Source of the DNA: Tubiluchus corallicola
Taxonomy: Eukaryota; Priapulida; Priapulimorpha; Priapulimorphida; Tubiluchidae
NCBI GenBank assembly: GCA_030141605.1
Contig: JAQGDQ010000538.1
Coordinates: 64,001 to 84,806, forward strand
DNA: 20,806 nucleotides
Reading direction: 5' to 3'
Shown: one piece after another, positions 10,020-20,008 of the stretch
How positions within the stretch are numbered: the first letter of the stretch is position 1
Layout of the letters: the number at the start of each line of letters is the position of its first letter
Program-made: the position numbers and the translations under genes
The notes under the pieces: model-generated
What the model was told of the DNA's origin: nothing
The model's database searches: none
What the model saw: only the letters and a program-made list of their open reading frames with translations

Positions 10020-13000
10020 GTAAACATGAGATACTCATACTGCTCGATACTAATTACAGGGCAGTGATACGATTGCTACAAATTTTTTAGGTATCAGCAA
10101 TGAGCTTCTGCAGTTGCTACATAAGAAGCTATTTTTTGAGTCTTTATTGTGGGTAACCTGCAATGAGCAAAAAAATTTCTTGTCAGAAAGTGATCTAGTA
10201 AGCAAAAAAGAAATCTTTTTATAATAATAAGTACTCTGAACTAAACAGGTGGCATTTTTTATTATTTTCTGCCAAGAAATTTGAGAAATATAGGTGTAAA
10301 TATATTGGAGGCAGAACCAATTAATCACTTACTTAACTTTTTGTAGCTTTTCTTGTTCTACAGTATCTGTCATAGAATGTAATCTTGCCTGGCTGCCAAT
10401 AAATATTATTATTATGTCATGTGCATTTTATAGCCACTCAATATTCATTGCAATAAAAACTACGGACTGCATTAGCAGTCATGTAGTTAATAAACATAAT
10501 TCTAAGTAGTAGTCAAAGGAAAATATTGTTATTATGTGCCTTTTATTACACGGCTTCAAAATATGGTTGCCATTAAGAGAAATAACATTAAAAGTGATAT
10601 TTTTTGTTCATTCAGAAATATATGTTATTTTTGGGCACATTATACGTGTCAAATCAATTCTGGCAATCAAAGTCTGAATAAAAAAACTGAAAGATTTGAT
10701 TGACAGGTTATCCACTTTTTAGAGTCGCGAGGGGGGCTATTAAACCAGGAATGCAGAAATGCTCCTACTAACCTAGCAACATTTGCCCATGGGTTTTACC
10801 GGGGCTGACAATGCGTGCAGCATGCAGCATGCAGCAAATAATTTATATTTTTTTTACTAGCTTGCCTCAGATGGGATAATGTTCGACAAAACGCAATCTT
10901 TGTTTGACTCGGCCCAATACACAGTGGAGGAGAAAGATGGTGAAAAATTGATAGCCAATGTAGAAGCAACGCTGGGAGACTATTTTAGTCGCAAACAAAA
11001 AGCTGCTATGGTGAGCTTTATACAAGACACATGTTGAGAAATATTCCGACATGGCATATTCTCAAGGCATGATCGTCATCCCTTTCTAACAGCCTTAGTT
11101 GCCTGGATCCACCCCAGCAAACAAATTGCTCTTCGATAATGAGTGAACATGCAACCATTTTCTATGAACTAGTAATCTGTAGGCCTTGGGGCTTTCTGCC
11201 TAATTACTTCTCAGCAGGCCACTTGACTACTCAGTCTATTTCAAACTAAACTATATTAATCTGTAAATTCCCTGGGCCAACCTATATTGTATTGAGTTAA
11301 CACGCTTTGCGTCTAGCGTTCCTTTTTGAGGATAACTTAGTTCATAAGTCTGTTCTGATTCTGTACCTCGCAATGTCATAAAGTGTGTTTAAATAACATG
11401 TGATTTCTAGTTGTGCATAATTCTCATTAATCATTGTTTTAAAATGAATTCACTACAATGTAACTCGGCCATTTACCAAGATAATACAATAGGCCTTTTT
11501 TTCTACTTGTACTAAAGTAATTACTAATCTATATTTCTTTGCCATTGTTTCATTATATATCCCATGCGAACTTAATATCGAAATATATGCGCTTATTTTA
11601 ATCCATTTTTTCAGACATAGAACACAATGATGCACAAAACAGCAATTATAATGATTTTACATTTGTTTAAGTCCGAAAACAGACATTAGTTTTTGAATTT
11701 GGGGCAAAAATTAAACACCAGTCTAGCTCTCCCAAATTTGAATATAGCTTGAATTTGAATTTGAAAACATACGCTGTGGTTGCTTTCTCCCTCCCTTCTC
11801 TCTTCTTATTCCTAATCGTACTATTTTTTCATTCTGTCATGCCTACTAACCCTATCTATTTCATGGTGCCGTAACAAACTGCTTTCAATGTGTCATAGGG
11901 CAATTCATTTATTTGCTCAATATGATTTCATCAGTGATTTTTCCCATGCTGTTGTTTTTATATTTACTTTGCATGTTGTTGTATATGTATTGCTGGAGTT
12001 GATTAAGAGATTAATTTTTTTAATGGCGATGTACTTTTCCTCTATTTCTCACTGACTGTTTAACATTTTATATTCATTTTAATCGCTGTTTAATATTCTA
12101 AAAAAGCAATCCATTAAAGTATCTAAATATGCAAAGTAATTTATATGTTGCTGTTAATTTATTTTGGATTTCTCTTTTCATCTTTCAGAGGATAGCTGAT
12201 AAGGCAGTAGAACTGTATGAAAAATATATTGACATGCCTGATGATGACAAGGAAGAAGTATTCCATAATGCCGAAACATTTAATGATCTGCCTTTGGATA
12301 TTTATAAAGACATGGATATTCCAACCCGCTTTCCCGAACCATTAAAATTTAACACGTAAGCATTTGTCAACTTACTAGAGGTACATGATTTAACAACAGG
12401 AGTTTGCAATGAAGTTAATACCAGTTTCATTCTAGTGGTGTTTATATTTTTTTGAAAGCTTGGCTGTCCATTCTTAGTCTCCCCAATCGAGATTACTGTT
12501 AAGATGATAACATTGATAAACTGTGAAAAATGAGTAGAATTGATATTTCGTTGCAGCAGCTGTAGGCACTTTTTAATTCTTATGAAAATAAATATATTTC
12601 TTATAAAATCACTACAAGTCTTGCTGTACAACAAATGGTAAACCAGAGAATGAAAACTGTGAATAAAAATATTTGTGCTAAACAGATTATTATGAGATAT
12701 TTAGTAGGTATCTATGCATCTATGTTTGCCTGTATGTGCACCAGTAATGTTTTACATTGTACACATTTCTGACTGCCCGCACGTCAAAATTGCTAATTAA
12801 AATTAAGATGTTGCTATTGTTTGCAAACTCAGTTCACATTTTTATCACAGTTTAGCCAATTTTTCCCAAATATTTGCACCCCAGTACTATAGGCTTTTTC
12901 TAACAAGCAGCAAGCAGCCATAAAGAATAATTATCTAGCCCAAAGCTTGGTAATGTTTATATAGTCCAGATAATTGTATGCAGATTTCAGTATTGTGTGC

Positions 13001-16000
13001 AGAGTATTTTTGTACAAATTTAAACAAAGTTTTTGTTGTGTCAGCATTCAATTCTACATTGCAGTTTGTCAGGCTTGATATCACTGTTCTGCTCATTATA
13101 CATGTATATTAATATAAAAGATAAATACTGGCAAAGCAAGGTTAGAGATATATATATGGCAATAACTTGCTAAATATTTGCTTGTTTATTTAGGTATTTT
13201 AAAAAGAAAGTGAATTTGAATCTGAGTGGTGTGAAGATTGCCGATGAAGTGCCAAGAAGCGACAAAGATGCTGTCGCCGCTGTTGCCTACACTCGACACC
13301 TAGACACTGTTTTTGTCAAAAATTTCGAGCAAGATAACATGCTAAGGTAATATTACAACTTGGATTATTTATTGTTGCTCATTGTGTGAATATCATGCTC
13401 AGTTACTACAACTTACTAATATTATTGCTTAAGTTAGCATAGAACTATTACTACCTAATGTATTGTTGCCCGTAAATTTTATGAATATTCTTTATTGCCA
13501 TTAAACTATTTGTTTTACTGTATTCTTGACAGAGACACACTAAGCTTTATCACATATTTTCTAGGTGGCAATATTTTGGTTCAAAATGGGGGTTTCATCG
13601 GAGCTATCCAGGAAAACAATGGACTATTAACTTTGCTGGATTCCACAATGATTACGATCCTCGCCAAAGGCCTTGGTACATTGCTGCCACCAGTGGACCA
13701 AAAGACATTGTTATTGTTTTGGACTGCAGGTATGGCTTGCGGCTGTTGTTTCACGAGTTTCAATCTTTGCTTGCATTGGTTTTGGTCTTGGTCTCATGCA
13801 TGCTGGTTTTGATCTTGACCTTGGTCTTATAGCCCACACAAAATGCAGTTAATATTATCCGTCACTAGACAGAAATACCTAATAGCATTGTGTCAGAACG
13901 CTAGCTATCAAACTACTTAAGCGCTTTATTGAAATTGTATGTACGTGATGGACATGTAGATAAAATTGAGTAATACATAGCTAGCGGAACGAGAATTTGA
14001 AGTATGAACATATTGGATTTCGACGTTTTCACTTTCCTAAAATTCTCATGTTTGGTCTAGCTTTGCTTTGTAGTTTATGAATTAGATTATTCAGTTCCTT
14101 TTAATTTTTGATTTTAACTTTTTAATTATTAATCTTAACTAATTAGCAATTACTGCATTTTAATAGCACCTACCTGACTGAGTTTTAATTTAGTTTATTT
14201 GTAACATCGAACAACATAAGAACTACAAATGAGAATAAGTAAGATTAAATTAGGATGAAGCCATTGAGATGTCATAAGTTAATGTAATTCATCGCCTCTG
14301 TAAATTTTATTTTTTGCATGTTTTAACTGTCGTGTAAATGACTATCTTATTTAGAAATGTTTTTTTATTTCTAGTTTGTCAATGGCTGGTAAAAAATTTG
14401 ACATAGCCAAAGGAGTAGCCAGCACAGTCATCAATACTCTGACGAAACAAGATTATGTAAATGTTTTGTGTATGAGAGCAAGCCACTGGGATGAAGTTGG
14501 AAAGTAAGGTTTCATGTTTTATACAGTTCGACCCACTGCAAGCTGATATCTAGTATGTAACTGCTTGGTCTGTATCGATATATCAATGTATTAATGCTTC
14601 ATGATAGCTTCTATTATGATATGAATATCGCCAAAGTGCACCCGTATTGTGGTAATCTGAGTCAATGATAATTAGCAAACTAGCACACGCTTGACTGTAT
14701 TCTGATAAAAGCGATGTGAAGCAATTTAAGCTGCAGCTGTACAGTGTACTGTAGATACATAACTTTCAGTGCAGTGAGCAGCAGTTAACTTAACACAGGT
14801 ACTGTTAGCTGCCAAAGAGGTTGAAAATGTAATAGGTAAATTACGTTATTTGCAAATAAACTTGCGAAATGGTAAATGTGACGATGTAGTCTAANNNNNN
14901 NNNNNNNNNNNNNNNNNNNNNNNNNNNNNNNNNNNNNNNNNNNNNNNNNNNNNNNNNNNNNNNNNNNNNNNNNNNNNNNNNNNNNNNNNNNNNNNNNNNN
15001 NNNNNNNNNNNNNNNNNNNNNNNNNNNNNNNNNNNNNNNNNNNNNNNNNNNNNNNNNNNNNNNNNNNNNNNNNNNNNNNNNNNNNNNNNNNNNNNNNNNN
15101 NNNNNNNNNNNNNNNNNNNNNNNNNNNNNNNNNNNNNNNNNNNNNNNNNNNNNNNNNNNNNNNNNNNNNNNNNNGACTGATTTTAATTATTACTACTTTA
15201 GGCAGTCATGCTGTTTTTAATTTTTACAGGTGGCATGCATATGAAACGGATGTGCTGAGCTGTCAGACAAATAGACTGGTACCTGCCACACTTGCACATA
15301 GGAAAGACTTGAAGGAAAAACTGAAAATGTTGAAGCCAGGAGGAACCAGCGAACTAGAGTGAGTACTAATGCATTTGGCTCACATTGAAATCTATACTGT
15401 GTTTACGGTACTTTCTAAACTCTGATTTCTTCTGTTTGCTGAATAACACATTAAAAATACTAAATTGTTTGTTAGTCATCACTAATATTTCTTGCTAATT
15501 AATCTGATTTATAGATTGGGATTTGGGAAGGCATTTGATCTTTTAAGAAACGAATCCAAAACTGGCTGTCAATCTCTGATAATATTTCTAACAGATGGAA
15601 AAGACATAGACGGGGAGCAGGTTCGCTGTGGGCCAGGTATTGCATGCTCTTGATTGTGGTGCTAAAGCTCAGTAGCTGAAGCACAGGACCAATCTTTTTT
15701 TAACCAAGCAGTTATACCTCATTTCTAAGAAGATAAGAAAGTAAAATCTTTTAATTAAATAAATTAATTAACATATCTTTGCAAAACTTTGGAAGAAATG
15801 CACCGTGGCAGCTGCAGTTTTGTTATTGTGGTTAATTCTAGAATAAACCCCATTTCATTACGAGGCAGACGATACAAAAAAAGATTGTACAAAATAAATT
15901 GTGGCGCTTGTGAAAAGAGTTTTTGAGGTGTTTATAATTTATAGAATCACTGGGCTATTCGATTCAGTATTGCAGAGTCTTTAGTACTAAAGTTAAAAAA

Positions 16001-19000
16001 ACAGCATTTCGCTTTACTTTTTTTTATCTGTTGGTTAACACTTTATTCAGATTTTACAGTATGCATATGTGGTAGTGGTTGTGGGGGTGCTCCTTGTGAC
16101 ATGTCTTTGTTGCTGCATGAACTGTATGTATATATGATTCTACGGATTCTGTTTTATTTCAAGTTATGCCTTTTCTCACCAATGCTGCTTCTAACACTGA
16201 ATTAATTGAATTTCTACTTTATATGTTTGACCAGCTAAATGAATCTAAATCTACAGATTTACAATAAGCATACCACTCATGCAAATTGAATTTTATGCTA
16301 AGAGCTATAATTTTTTGTATTAGGTAAATTGATTAGTGACTATAGATTAATACTGTTGTTCCTGAAAATATACCTATTGTACCCGACATGTTTCTATAAT
16401 AGTTGAGCATGGTACTGTGTAATTTGGAAAAAATATTATACTTATTTAAAAAGTTTTAAACTAATTGCACCATAACTATAGTGGTATCAATAATAACTTC
16501 ATTCAGCAACTAGTGTAAGATGCTGGTATTTTTAAAGCGATAGTTTTCCATGTTTTAGCATATCAGTCTGCATTGTGTGTCAGAGCAATAGAATTCTAAG
16601 CTGCTTACAAGTATGTAGCAGAAGCATTTTGCTTACCAATAATTAAGTTGCAGCCATAGATTATAGTCATCGTTGTTACAACTACTAGTGGTGCTTAATG
16701 CTTAGTTATTTATTTCAGAAAACTGCTATTTTAGTGTCCTGACATCTCCTAATTTGACTGTGCTTTTTTATTCGTTCTCAGAACAAAATGTCATGAACTG
16801 TAATTTTTTATGAACAATTCTTAGTTCATAATTCTTCTTAGTCTAAGTAATAATGGTAAACCATTAGCATGTCATTGAAATTTAACCAATTTTTTGACTT
16901 TATATCACCATATTTCTTCATTATTATTTAAAAGGGTACTATACAAGAAGTGGCTATGTGCCAGGACCCATATGCAAATATAACTGGACAAAAGTGTGGG
17001 ATCTTGTACAACAAAAGAACAGATTAATGATGCCACAAGTAAGATGATCAGCTTTGAATGGGCTTGTTAGTTTTGATCTAATACACTTACATTTTTAGTC
17101 CGTCGATTTAACTTGGTGTATATTTGATATCTTTTTTGTACTATATTTGGTGTTTATGAAAGCTTTAACATGAAATTCTAGTGCTTTCACTCAATCACGA
17201 TTGTTTCACTAAAACTTTCAACGTGGATGAGATGTTCTTACAGAATGTTCACAAATTACAATATTAGAATAAGATTTTCACAGTCTACAGCCTTTAATAC
17301 TTCATTTTGCAGACAAGAATATTTAGCTATCTTGTGATAGATGATGGGGAGGAGCTACCAGGAAAGCTTGCCTGTGATAATATTGGTAGCATGAAAAAGT
17401 TGACAGATGGAGGAAATCTTATCTCTCAGATGAACAACTATTTTGATTTTCTACCAAAAAGTACCAAAGGAAGCCAGGTGATTCAAAGTTTAAACTACTT
17501 TTTTCATGAACATTTATTTATAGTGTTTTTGAAAAATGTTTGTTAATACTTGTATTTTTTGTAATTAAACTTTGTAAAATCATTTAATCGTACAAGTACA
17601 AGTACAACGCCTTTTCATTTGCTTTGCCTGACATTTTGATGACAGTGTTTTTCCTGTTTAAGTTTTTATAAATAATTTTAAGAGGTGATGTTCTTGTAAC
17701 GCTGTAGACTACTGCAGCAAGGTATTGAACTGATGTACAAATAATTAAATCGGATTTAAAATATTTTAACCAGAAGTCAATAAGTGAGAACTAAATGAAT
17801 ATTTCCTTCATTGTTTTCGATGCTTATTTTGGTAATTAAAAACGGGATGTGTAACGTATGTTGATCATGAAATCCATGGACAACCATGAAGTTCTGATTG
17901 TTTTTCTTCAGTACCTATGTAAGAAAATAATTGTGATGCCATATATGTCTTGTCAAGAAATTTAAAACTTTTCAGTAATAATGGTTTTTTTGTTAATTTG
18001 CAAAAGATGCATTTTAATAATAATAAATATATTATACAAATTTTAAAGCTATCTGTCCATTCTGATGTCAGTTATCAGTTATTCTTTCAAAGAAGTGCAG
18101 ATTAAATAATTAATAAGTAATTTTATATTAATTTCTATTACTAATGATGTTATTGTTTATTCAGGGTTTATGGACAGCTCCGTATCAGGATGCCTCAGGT
18201 CTTGGTCTTATGGTCAGCTATGCAATTCCAGCGGTGAGTAAGAAGACAGGAGTGACCATTGGTGTTGCTGGTGTGGATGCCACATTGGAAGACATTGAGC
18301 GAATATTGGTCAACAATCAGTGGGGTTCTGTGTACTCATTTTTAATTAACAAACAAGGGGAAACAATATTCCACCCATTGCTGAAACCAAGTACTCAGGT
18401 ATATAACTTCTTTATGCAACTATTATGTTTTTGTTACAAAAATCCTATTGAAGAGCAAAAAACACCCAATGCTTTTCTTTTACTATTAGGTAAAAGATTG
18501 AAAAATTGTGAAAATAATAACGAAAATCATATGTATATGGTTTTTATACTTCACATAATAACAAAAAATAAAAGTAAAAACAGTTAATAGAGGCTTGTAA
18601 AATGCAATGTTGTACTGAAATATGATGTACCATTTTCATTTTTATAATTGTTAGTAAAATTTGATGTACTTATTTTGTTATTAAAATATTATACTATATC
18701 CATTGAGGGAGATACATGTGTATGGCTAAGACAACTCTGGCGGTTTAGTATCTGACCTTAGCATTTTAGCCTTGATGATTACTTAAGTTCCAGTCCCGCC
18801 ACAGCAATTATATAGGCCCTGCTGCTGAGCACAACATACTGAAATGCTGAACTGTGAAATAAAATGTCAATAATTTTTTGCTACCTTGCTGTTTATACAT
18901 TAAACAGTGTTCACCTTATGTATATTATGTGTGAGTGTGCGTGTGTAACATATAACATATGTCCTATATAATTATGTTAAGACTTTTAACTGTTCGTTGC

Positions 19001-20008
19001 TACAGCCATGTTATGTGCTCTTGTGTTACAGTTGGTAGATGATCCAATATTCATTCCTGTCAGTCAGTTAGAGCAAGACATGAAGGGAAAACCTACAGAA
19101 TTCTCTCTGGTAGAAGAGGAGATGAAGAGCGGACGTCATGGTTTCAAATGGATTGAAAAAGCAAATCGCGGGCAGCCAAAAGTAAATCATTGCCGTTCAG
19201 AATATCTCAGTTTATGAAATTTGCTGTTTATTTTATTGCTGCATGCTGTTAAATTAGCCATAGTCATTCTCGCAGTATATTTGCTATACGATGGACCGTG
19301 TTTTCCATTTTTAATAGCTAACAAGTAACAGCAGTGTTAAAAATGTTCATGGGACGCAATAAACTTTATAACGTATTTTTCTTGGTTTAATACAATATTG
19401 ATATTTACCCTTTCTGATATGTTGTTTTTACTTATTTCCTTTTTTGATATTTTATTAAAATTTACTGCACCTACATTGTCAGCACGATTGATTGGGCCAC
19501 CAATGCGTCATTGTTTTCAGTGCTGCCTTAAATTTTACTGTAAAATACGTTGTCTCGATCACTTATGCGTTTTTAATTTATACATTTACTCCATCAATTC
19601 TCATCACATACGTCTCCTGGTAATATGCTTTGATTCGCATTTGTTCGTGGTGTTAATGACAGTCCATAGCTAATTGCTTGGTTGTTTTAATGGCTGACTT
19701 ACCATGCTTACAAGTTTCACTTGAATGTGTTTTTTTACCTCTTTCACAAATCTATTTTGATAAGTACATGAAGTGTTCGTCAGATATGTATTGCAATTAG
19801 TTACCTAAATGAGCTATCAAGTACGCATGGCTATTTATGCTATATTTTAATTTTTGCCGGAAATAAAAATGTTTAATTTATCACATTTATCATATAGGGT
19901 GATTTTCGAGATGGTGTTAAAACAATAACAGTACCGGCAACATATTACTATGGTTCTTTGAACGAATCAGAATACAGTTTTGCTTACAGTGTTGCTGACA
20001 TGGATAAG
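9858..20008 (+). CDS. CACHD1: CACHD1-like / alpha2-delta family VWA-Cache protein, 13 exons, 3' incomplete
   Basis: Coding exons are 9858-10019, 10861-11010, 12189-12355, 13194-13346, 13565-13729, 14375-14503, 15230-15358, 15515-15636, 16935-17038, 17313-17477, 18165-18398, 19032-19181 and 19898-20008. They sum to 1941 nt, or 647 codons, with no stop and consistent phases. Layout: hydrophobic N-terminus (residues 4-21), VWA N-terminal region (about 105-215), first Cache part (about 210-250), inserted VWA domain (about 256-440), second Cache part (about 480-560), then the start of the linker toward a second Cache. Seen directly: LRWQYFGS, YDPRQRPWY, DCSLS, FLTDG, GVAGVDATLEDI. Family knowledge: such proteins are extracellular, membrane-tethered regulators of voltage-gated calcium channels (alpha2/delta) or, for CACHD1, of calcium channels and Wnt receptors. 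LRWQYFGS and the PAT-containing segment favour CACHD1. The intact MIDAS and amino-acid motif recall alpha2/delta. NxS/T sites at N169, N364, N409 and N632 fit a secreted ectodomain. The C-terminus and membrane anchor lie outside the window. Confidence 0.9.
10020..10860 (+). other. Intron 1
   Basis: 841 bases, phase 0. It contains CTGCCAATAAATATTATTATT at about 10395-10415, which resembles the 3' tail of an invertebrate retroposon, and three near-copies of CATGCAG (10814-10834) just before the acceptor. Confidence 0.8.
10814..10834. repeat. Heptamer tandem repeat (CATGCAG)
   Basis: CGTGCAG followed by two exact CATGCAG units, ending 26 bases before the exon 2 acceptor, where branch-point signals would be expected. 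Confidence 0.7.
10861..11010 (+). CDS. CACHD1: Exon 2: helical N-terminal region
   Basis: Residues 55-104, phase 0 at both ends. The acceptor ending at 10860 follows a T-rich tract. The next AG, ten bases on, would put a stop in frame, so 10861 is the start. The donor is atg|gtgagc. The segment is charged and probably helical (EEKDGEKLIANVEATLGDY), as expected before the VWA N-terminal domain of alpha2/delta proteins. Confidence 0.88.
11011..12188 (+). other. Intron 2
   Basis: 1178 bases, phase 0. AT-rich. The only visible structure is a short GAATTT direct repeat near 11751-11764. Confidence 0.8.
12189..12355 (+). CDS. CACHD1: Exon 3: start of the VWA N-terminal domain
   Basis: Residues 105-160, entered in phase 0 and left in phase 2. 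The acceptor is tctttcag and the donor cac|gtaagc. The acidic run MPDDDKEEV (residues 120-128) is followed by YKDMDIPTRFPEPLKFNT, which leads into the region conserved in CACHD1 and alpha2/delta proteins. This is one of only three exons here whose length is not a multiple of three. Confidence 0.88.
12356..13193 (+). other. Intron 3
   Basis: 838 bases, phase 2, AT-rich. The minus-strand open frame across its start (12302-12634) overlaps exon 3 and has no domain. Confidence 0.8.
13194..13346 (+). CDS. CACHD1: Exon 4: VWA N-terminal domain
   Basis: Residues 161-210 plus part of 211, phase 2 at both ends. It carries VNLNLSGVKIADEVPRSD, then AVAAVAYTRHLDTVFVKN, which parallels the segment of alpha2/delta proteins just before the conserved W-Q-x-F-G motif. 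An N-glycosylation sequon lies at N169. The donor is aag|gtaat. Confidence 0.9.
13565..13729 (+). CDS. CACHD1: Exon 5: Cache first half and MIDAS start
   Basis: Residues 211-265 plus part of 266, phase 2 at both ends. It opens with RWQYFGS, contains YDPRQRPWY at 241-249 (YxxxxRxWY, with Y241, R246, W248 and Y249) and ends in DIVIVLDCS, the first beta-strand and MIDAS aspartate (D264) of the VWA domain. Donor tgcag|gtatgg. In human alpha2/delta-1 the equivalent arginine and tryptophan region forms the gabapentin/leucine pocket. Confidence 0.94.
13730..14374 (+). other. Intron 5
   Basis: 645 bases, phase 2. Its first 100 bases include imperfect TTGGTCTT repeats (13776-13829). The rest is AT-rich without recognised features. 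Confidence 0.8.
13776..13829. repeat. Imperfect TTGGTCTT tandem repeat
   Basis: Four or more imperfect units (ttggttttggtcttggtctc, then ttttgatcttgaccttggtc). The GC-richer phrase at 751-793 has related CGGTCTC wording and may belong to the same simple-repeat type. Confidence 0.5.
14375..14503 (+). CDS. CACHD1: Exon 6: VWA core
   Basis: Residues 267-308, phase 2 at both ends. It completes the MIDAS DxSxS (D264, S266, S268), the S266 codon being split across the intron. The helix FDIAKGVASTVINTLTKQD and strand YVNVLCM follow, a normal VWA beta-alpha-beta run. Donor gaaa|gtaagg. Confidence 0.92.
14895..15174. other. Assembly gap of 280 N
   Basis: An unbroken run of N in intron 6 (14504-15229). 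Exons 6 and 7 join in frame and in homology order across it, so no coding exon need be missing, though an alternative exon cannot be excluded. Confidence 0.99.
15230..15358 (+). CDS. CACHD1: Exon 7: VWA core with MIDAS threonine
   Basis: Residues 309-351 plus part of 352, phase 2 at both ends. VPATLAHRKDLKEKLKMLK is a helix recalling the PAT segment of CACHD1. GGTSEL carries T348, the expected MIDAS threonine. The acceptor (tttttacag) lies 55 bases after the assembly gap, and the donor is gtgagt. Confidence 0.9.
15515..15636 (+). CDS. CACHD1: Exon 8: VWA strand with TDG MIDAS loop
   Basis: Residues 352-392 plus the first base of 393, entering in phase 2 and leaving in phase 1. LGFGKAFDLLRN is the conserved VWA helix, and LIIFLTDGKD contains the third MIDAS element (D379). 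The end uses cag|gtattg at 15637, which joins exon 9 in frame. A second GT at 15621 (cag|gttcgc) could act as an alternative donor. Sequon at N364. Confidence 0.88.
15637..16934 (+). other. Intron 8
   Basis: 1298 bases, phase 1, the longest intron here and the only one in phase 1. AT-rich, nothing recognised inside. Confidence 0.75.
16935..17038 (+). CDS. CACHD1: Exon 9: cysteine-bearing VWA insertion
   Basis: Residues 393-427, phase 1 in and phase 0 out. It contains GYYTRSGYVPGPICKYNW, then a helix (VWDLVQQKNRL). The C390/C406 pair brackets a Gly/Tyr/Pro-rich loop that I do not place in known alpha2/delta proteins, where TDG is followed by a short helix. The acceptor lacks a strong pyrimidine tract, so this boundary rests mainly on frame agreement with both neighbours. 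Confidence 0.8.
17313..17477 (+). CDS. CACHD1: Exon 10: end of VWA domain
   Basis: Residues 428-482, phase 0 at both ends. RIFSYLVIDD is the VWA strand equivalent to VRVFTFSVG of alpha2/delta-1. LACDNIGSMKKLTDGGNL matches the 'WMACxNKG' region in position, and MNNYFDFL precedes the return into Cache. Acceptor tttgcag, donor cag|gtgatt. Confidence 0.92.
17478..18164 (+). other. Intron 10
   Basis: 687 bases, phase 0. It contains a short GTACAA hexamer run (about 17590-17606) and otherwise AT-rich sequence. Confidence 0.8.
18165..18398 (+). CDS. CACHD1: Exon 11: Cache domain second half
   Basis: Residues 483-560, phase 0 at both ends. WTAPYQDASGLGLMVSYAIP, then VTIGVAGVDATLEDIERIL, then YSFLINKQGETIFHPLLKP are the classic Cache strands. 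Y489 and D520 complete the amino-acid-binding signature begun in exon 5. Acceptor ttattcag, donor cag|gtatat. A stronger-looking donor (gtgagtaag) sits inside at 18234. Reading through it preserves the Cache fold, so it is not the constitutive site. Confidence 0.95.
18399..19031 (+). other. Intron 11
   Basis: 633 bases, phase 0. The exon 11 frame stays open for 63 codons into it (to 18587), so retention would add an A/K/N-rich tail rather than an immediate stop. It holds a tRNA-like element near 18735. Confidence 0.8.
18730..18805 (+). repeat. tRNA-like SINE candidate in intron 11
   Basis: TGGCGGTTTAGT from 18738 is an A-box-like match with an inserted base. AGTTCCAGTCC at 18786-18796 matches the B box at 9 of 11 positions, followed by CGCCACAG. 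About 48 bases separate the boxes, a normal tRNA-like spacing. Confidence 0.45.
19032..19181 (+). CDS. CACHD1: Exon 12: Cache linker
   Basis: Residues 561-610, phase 0 at both ends. LVDDPIFIPVSQLEQDMKG and a charged helix (VEEEMKSGRHGF) correspond to the region after 'HPxL' in CACHD1, where human CACHD1 has an equivalent 'FELVRQN' helix. Acceptor tgttacag, donor aaa|gtaaat. Confidence 0.9.
19182..19897 (+). other. Intron 12
   Basis: 716 bases, phase 0, AT-rich. An open frame at 19398-19673 has no recognisable domain and no splice frame that would place it in the protein. Confidence 0.75.
19898..20008 (+). CDS. CACHD1: Exon 13: linker, last exon in window
   Basis: Residues 611-647, phase 0 at both ends. 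VKTITVPATYYYGS, then EYSFAYSVADMDK, matches in position the strand pair that closes the first Cache in CACHD1. Donor aag|gtaaat at 20009. The protein must continue beyond the window, because the second Cache, cysteine-rich region and membrane segment are all missing. Confidence 0.88.

Noticed and set aside
13495-13812. Plus-strand open frame overlapping exon 5 in another frame
   Set aside because: The neighbouring frame encodes the conserved RWQYFGS to DCS segment with proper splice sites, so this is a shadow.
19398-19673. 91-codon open frame in intron 12
   Set aside because: Hydrophobic, Cys- and His-rich, without family similarity; flanking exons 12 and 13 already join in phase 0 in family order.
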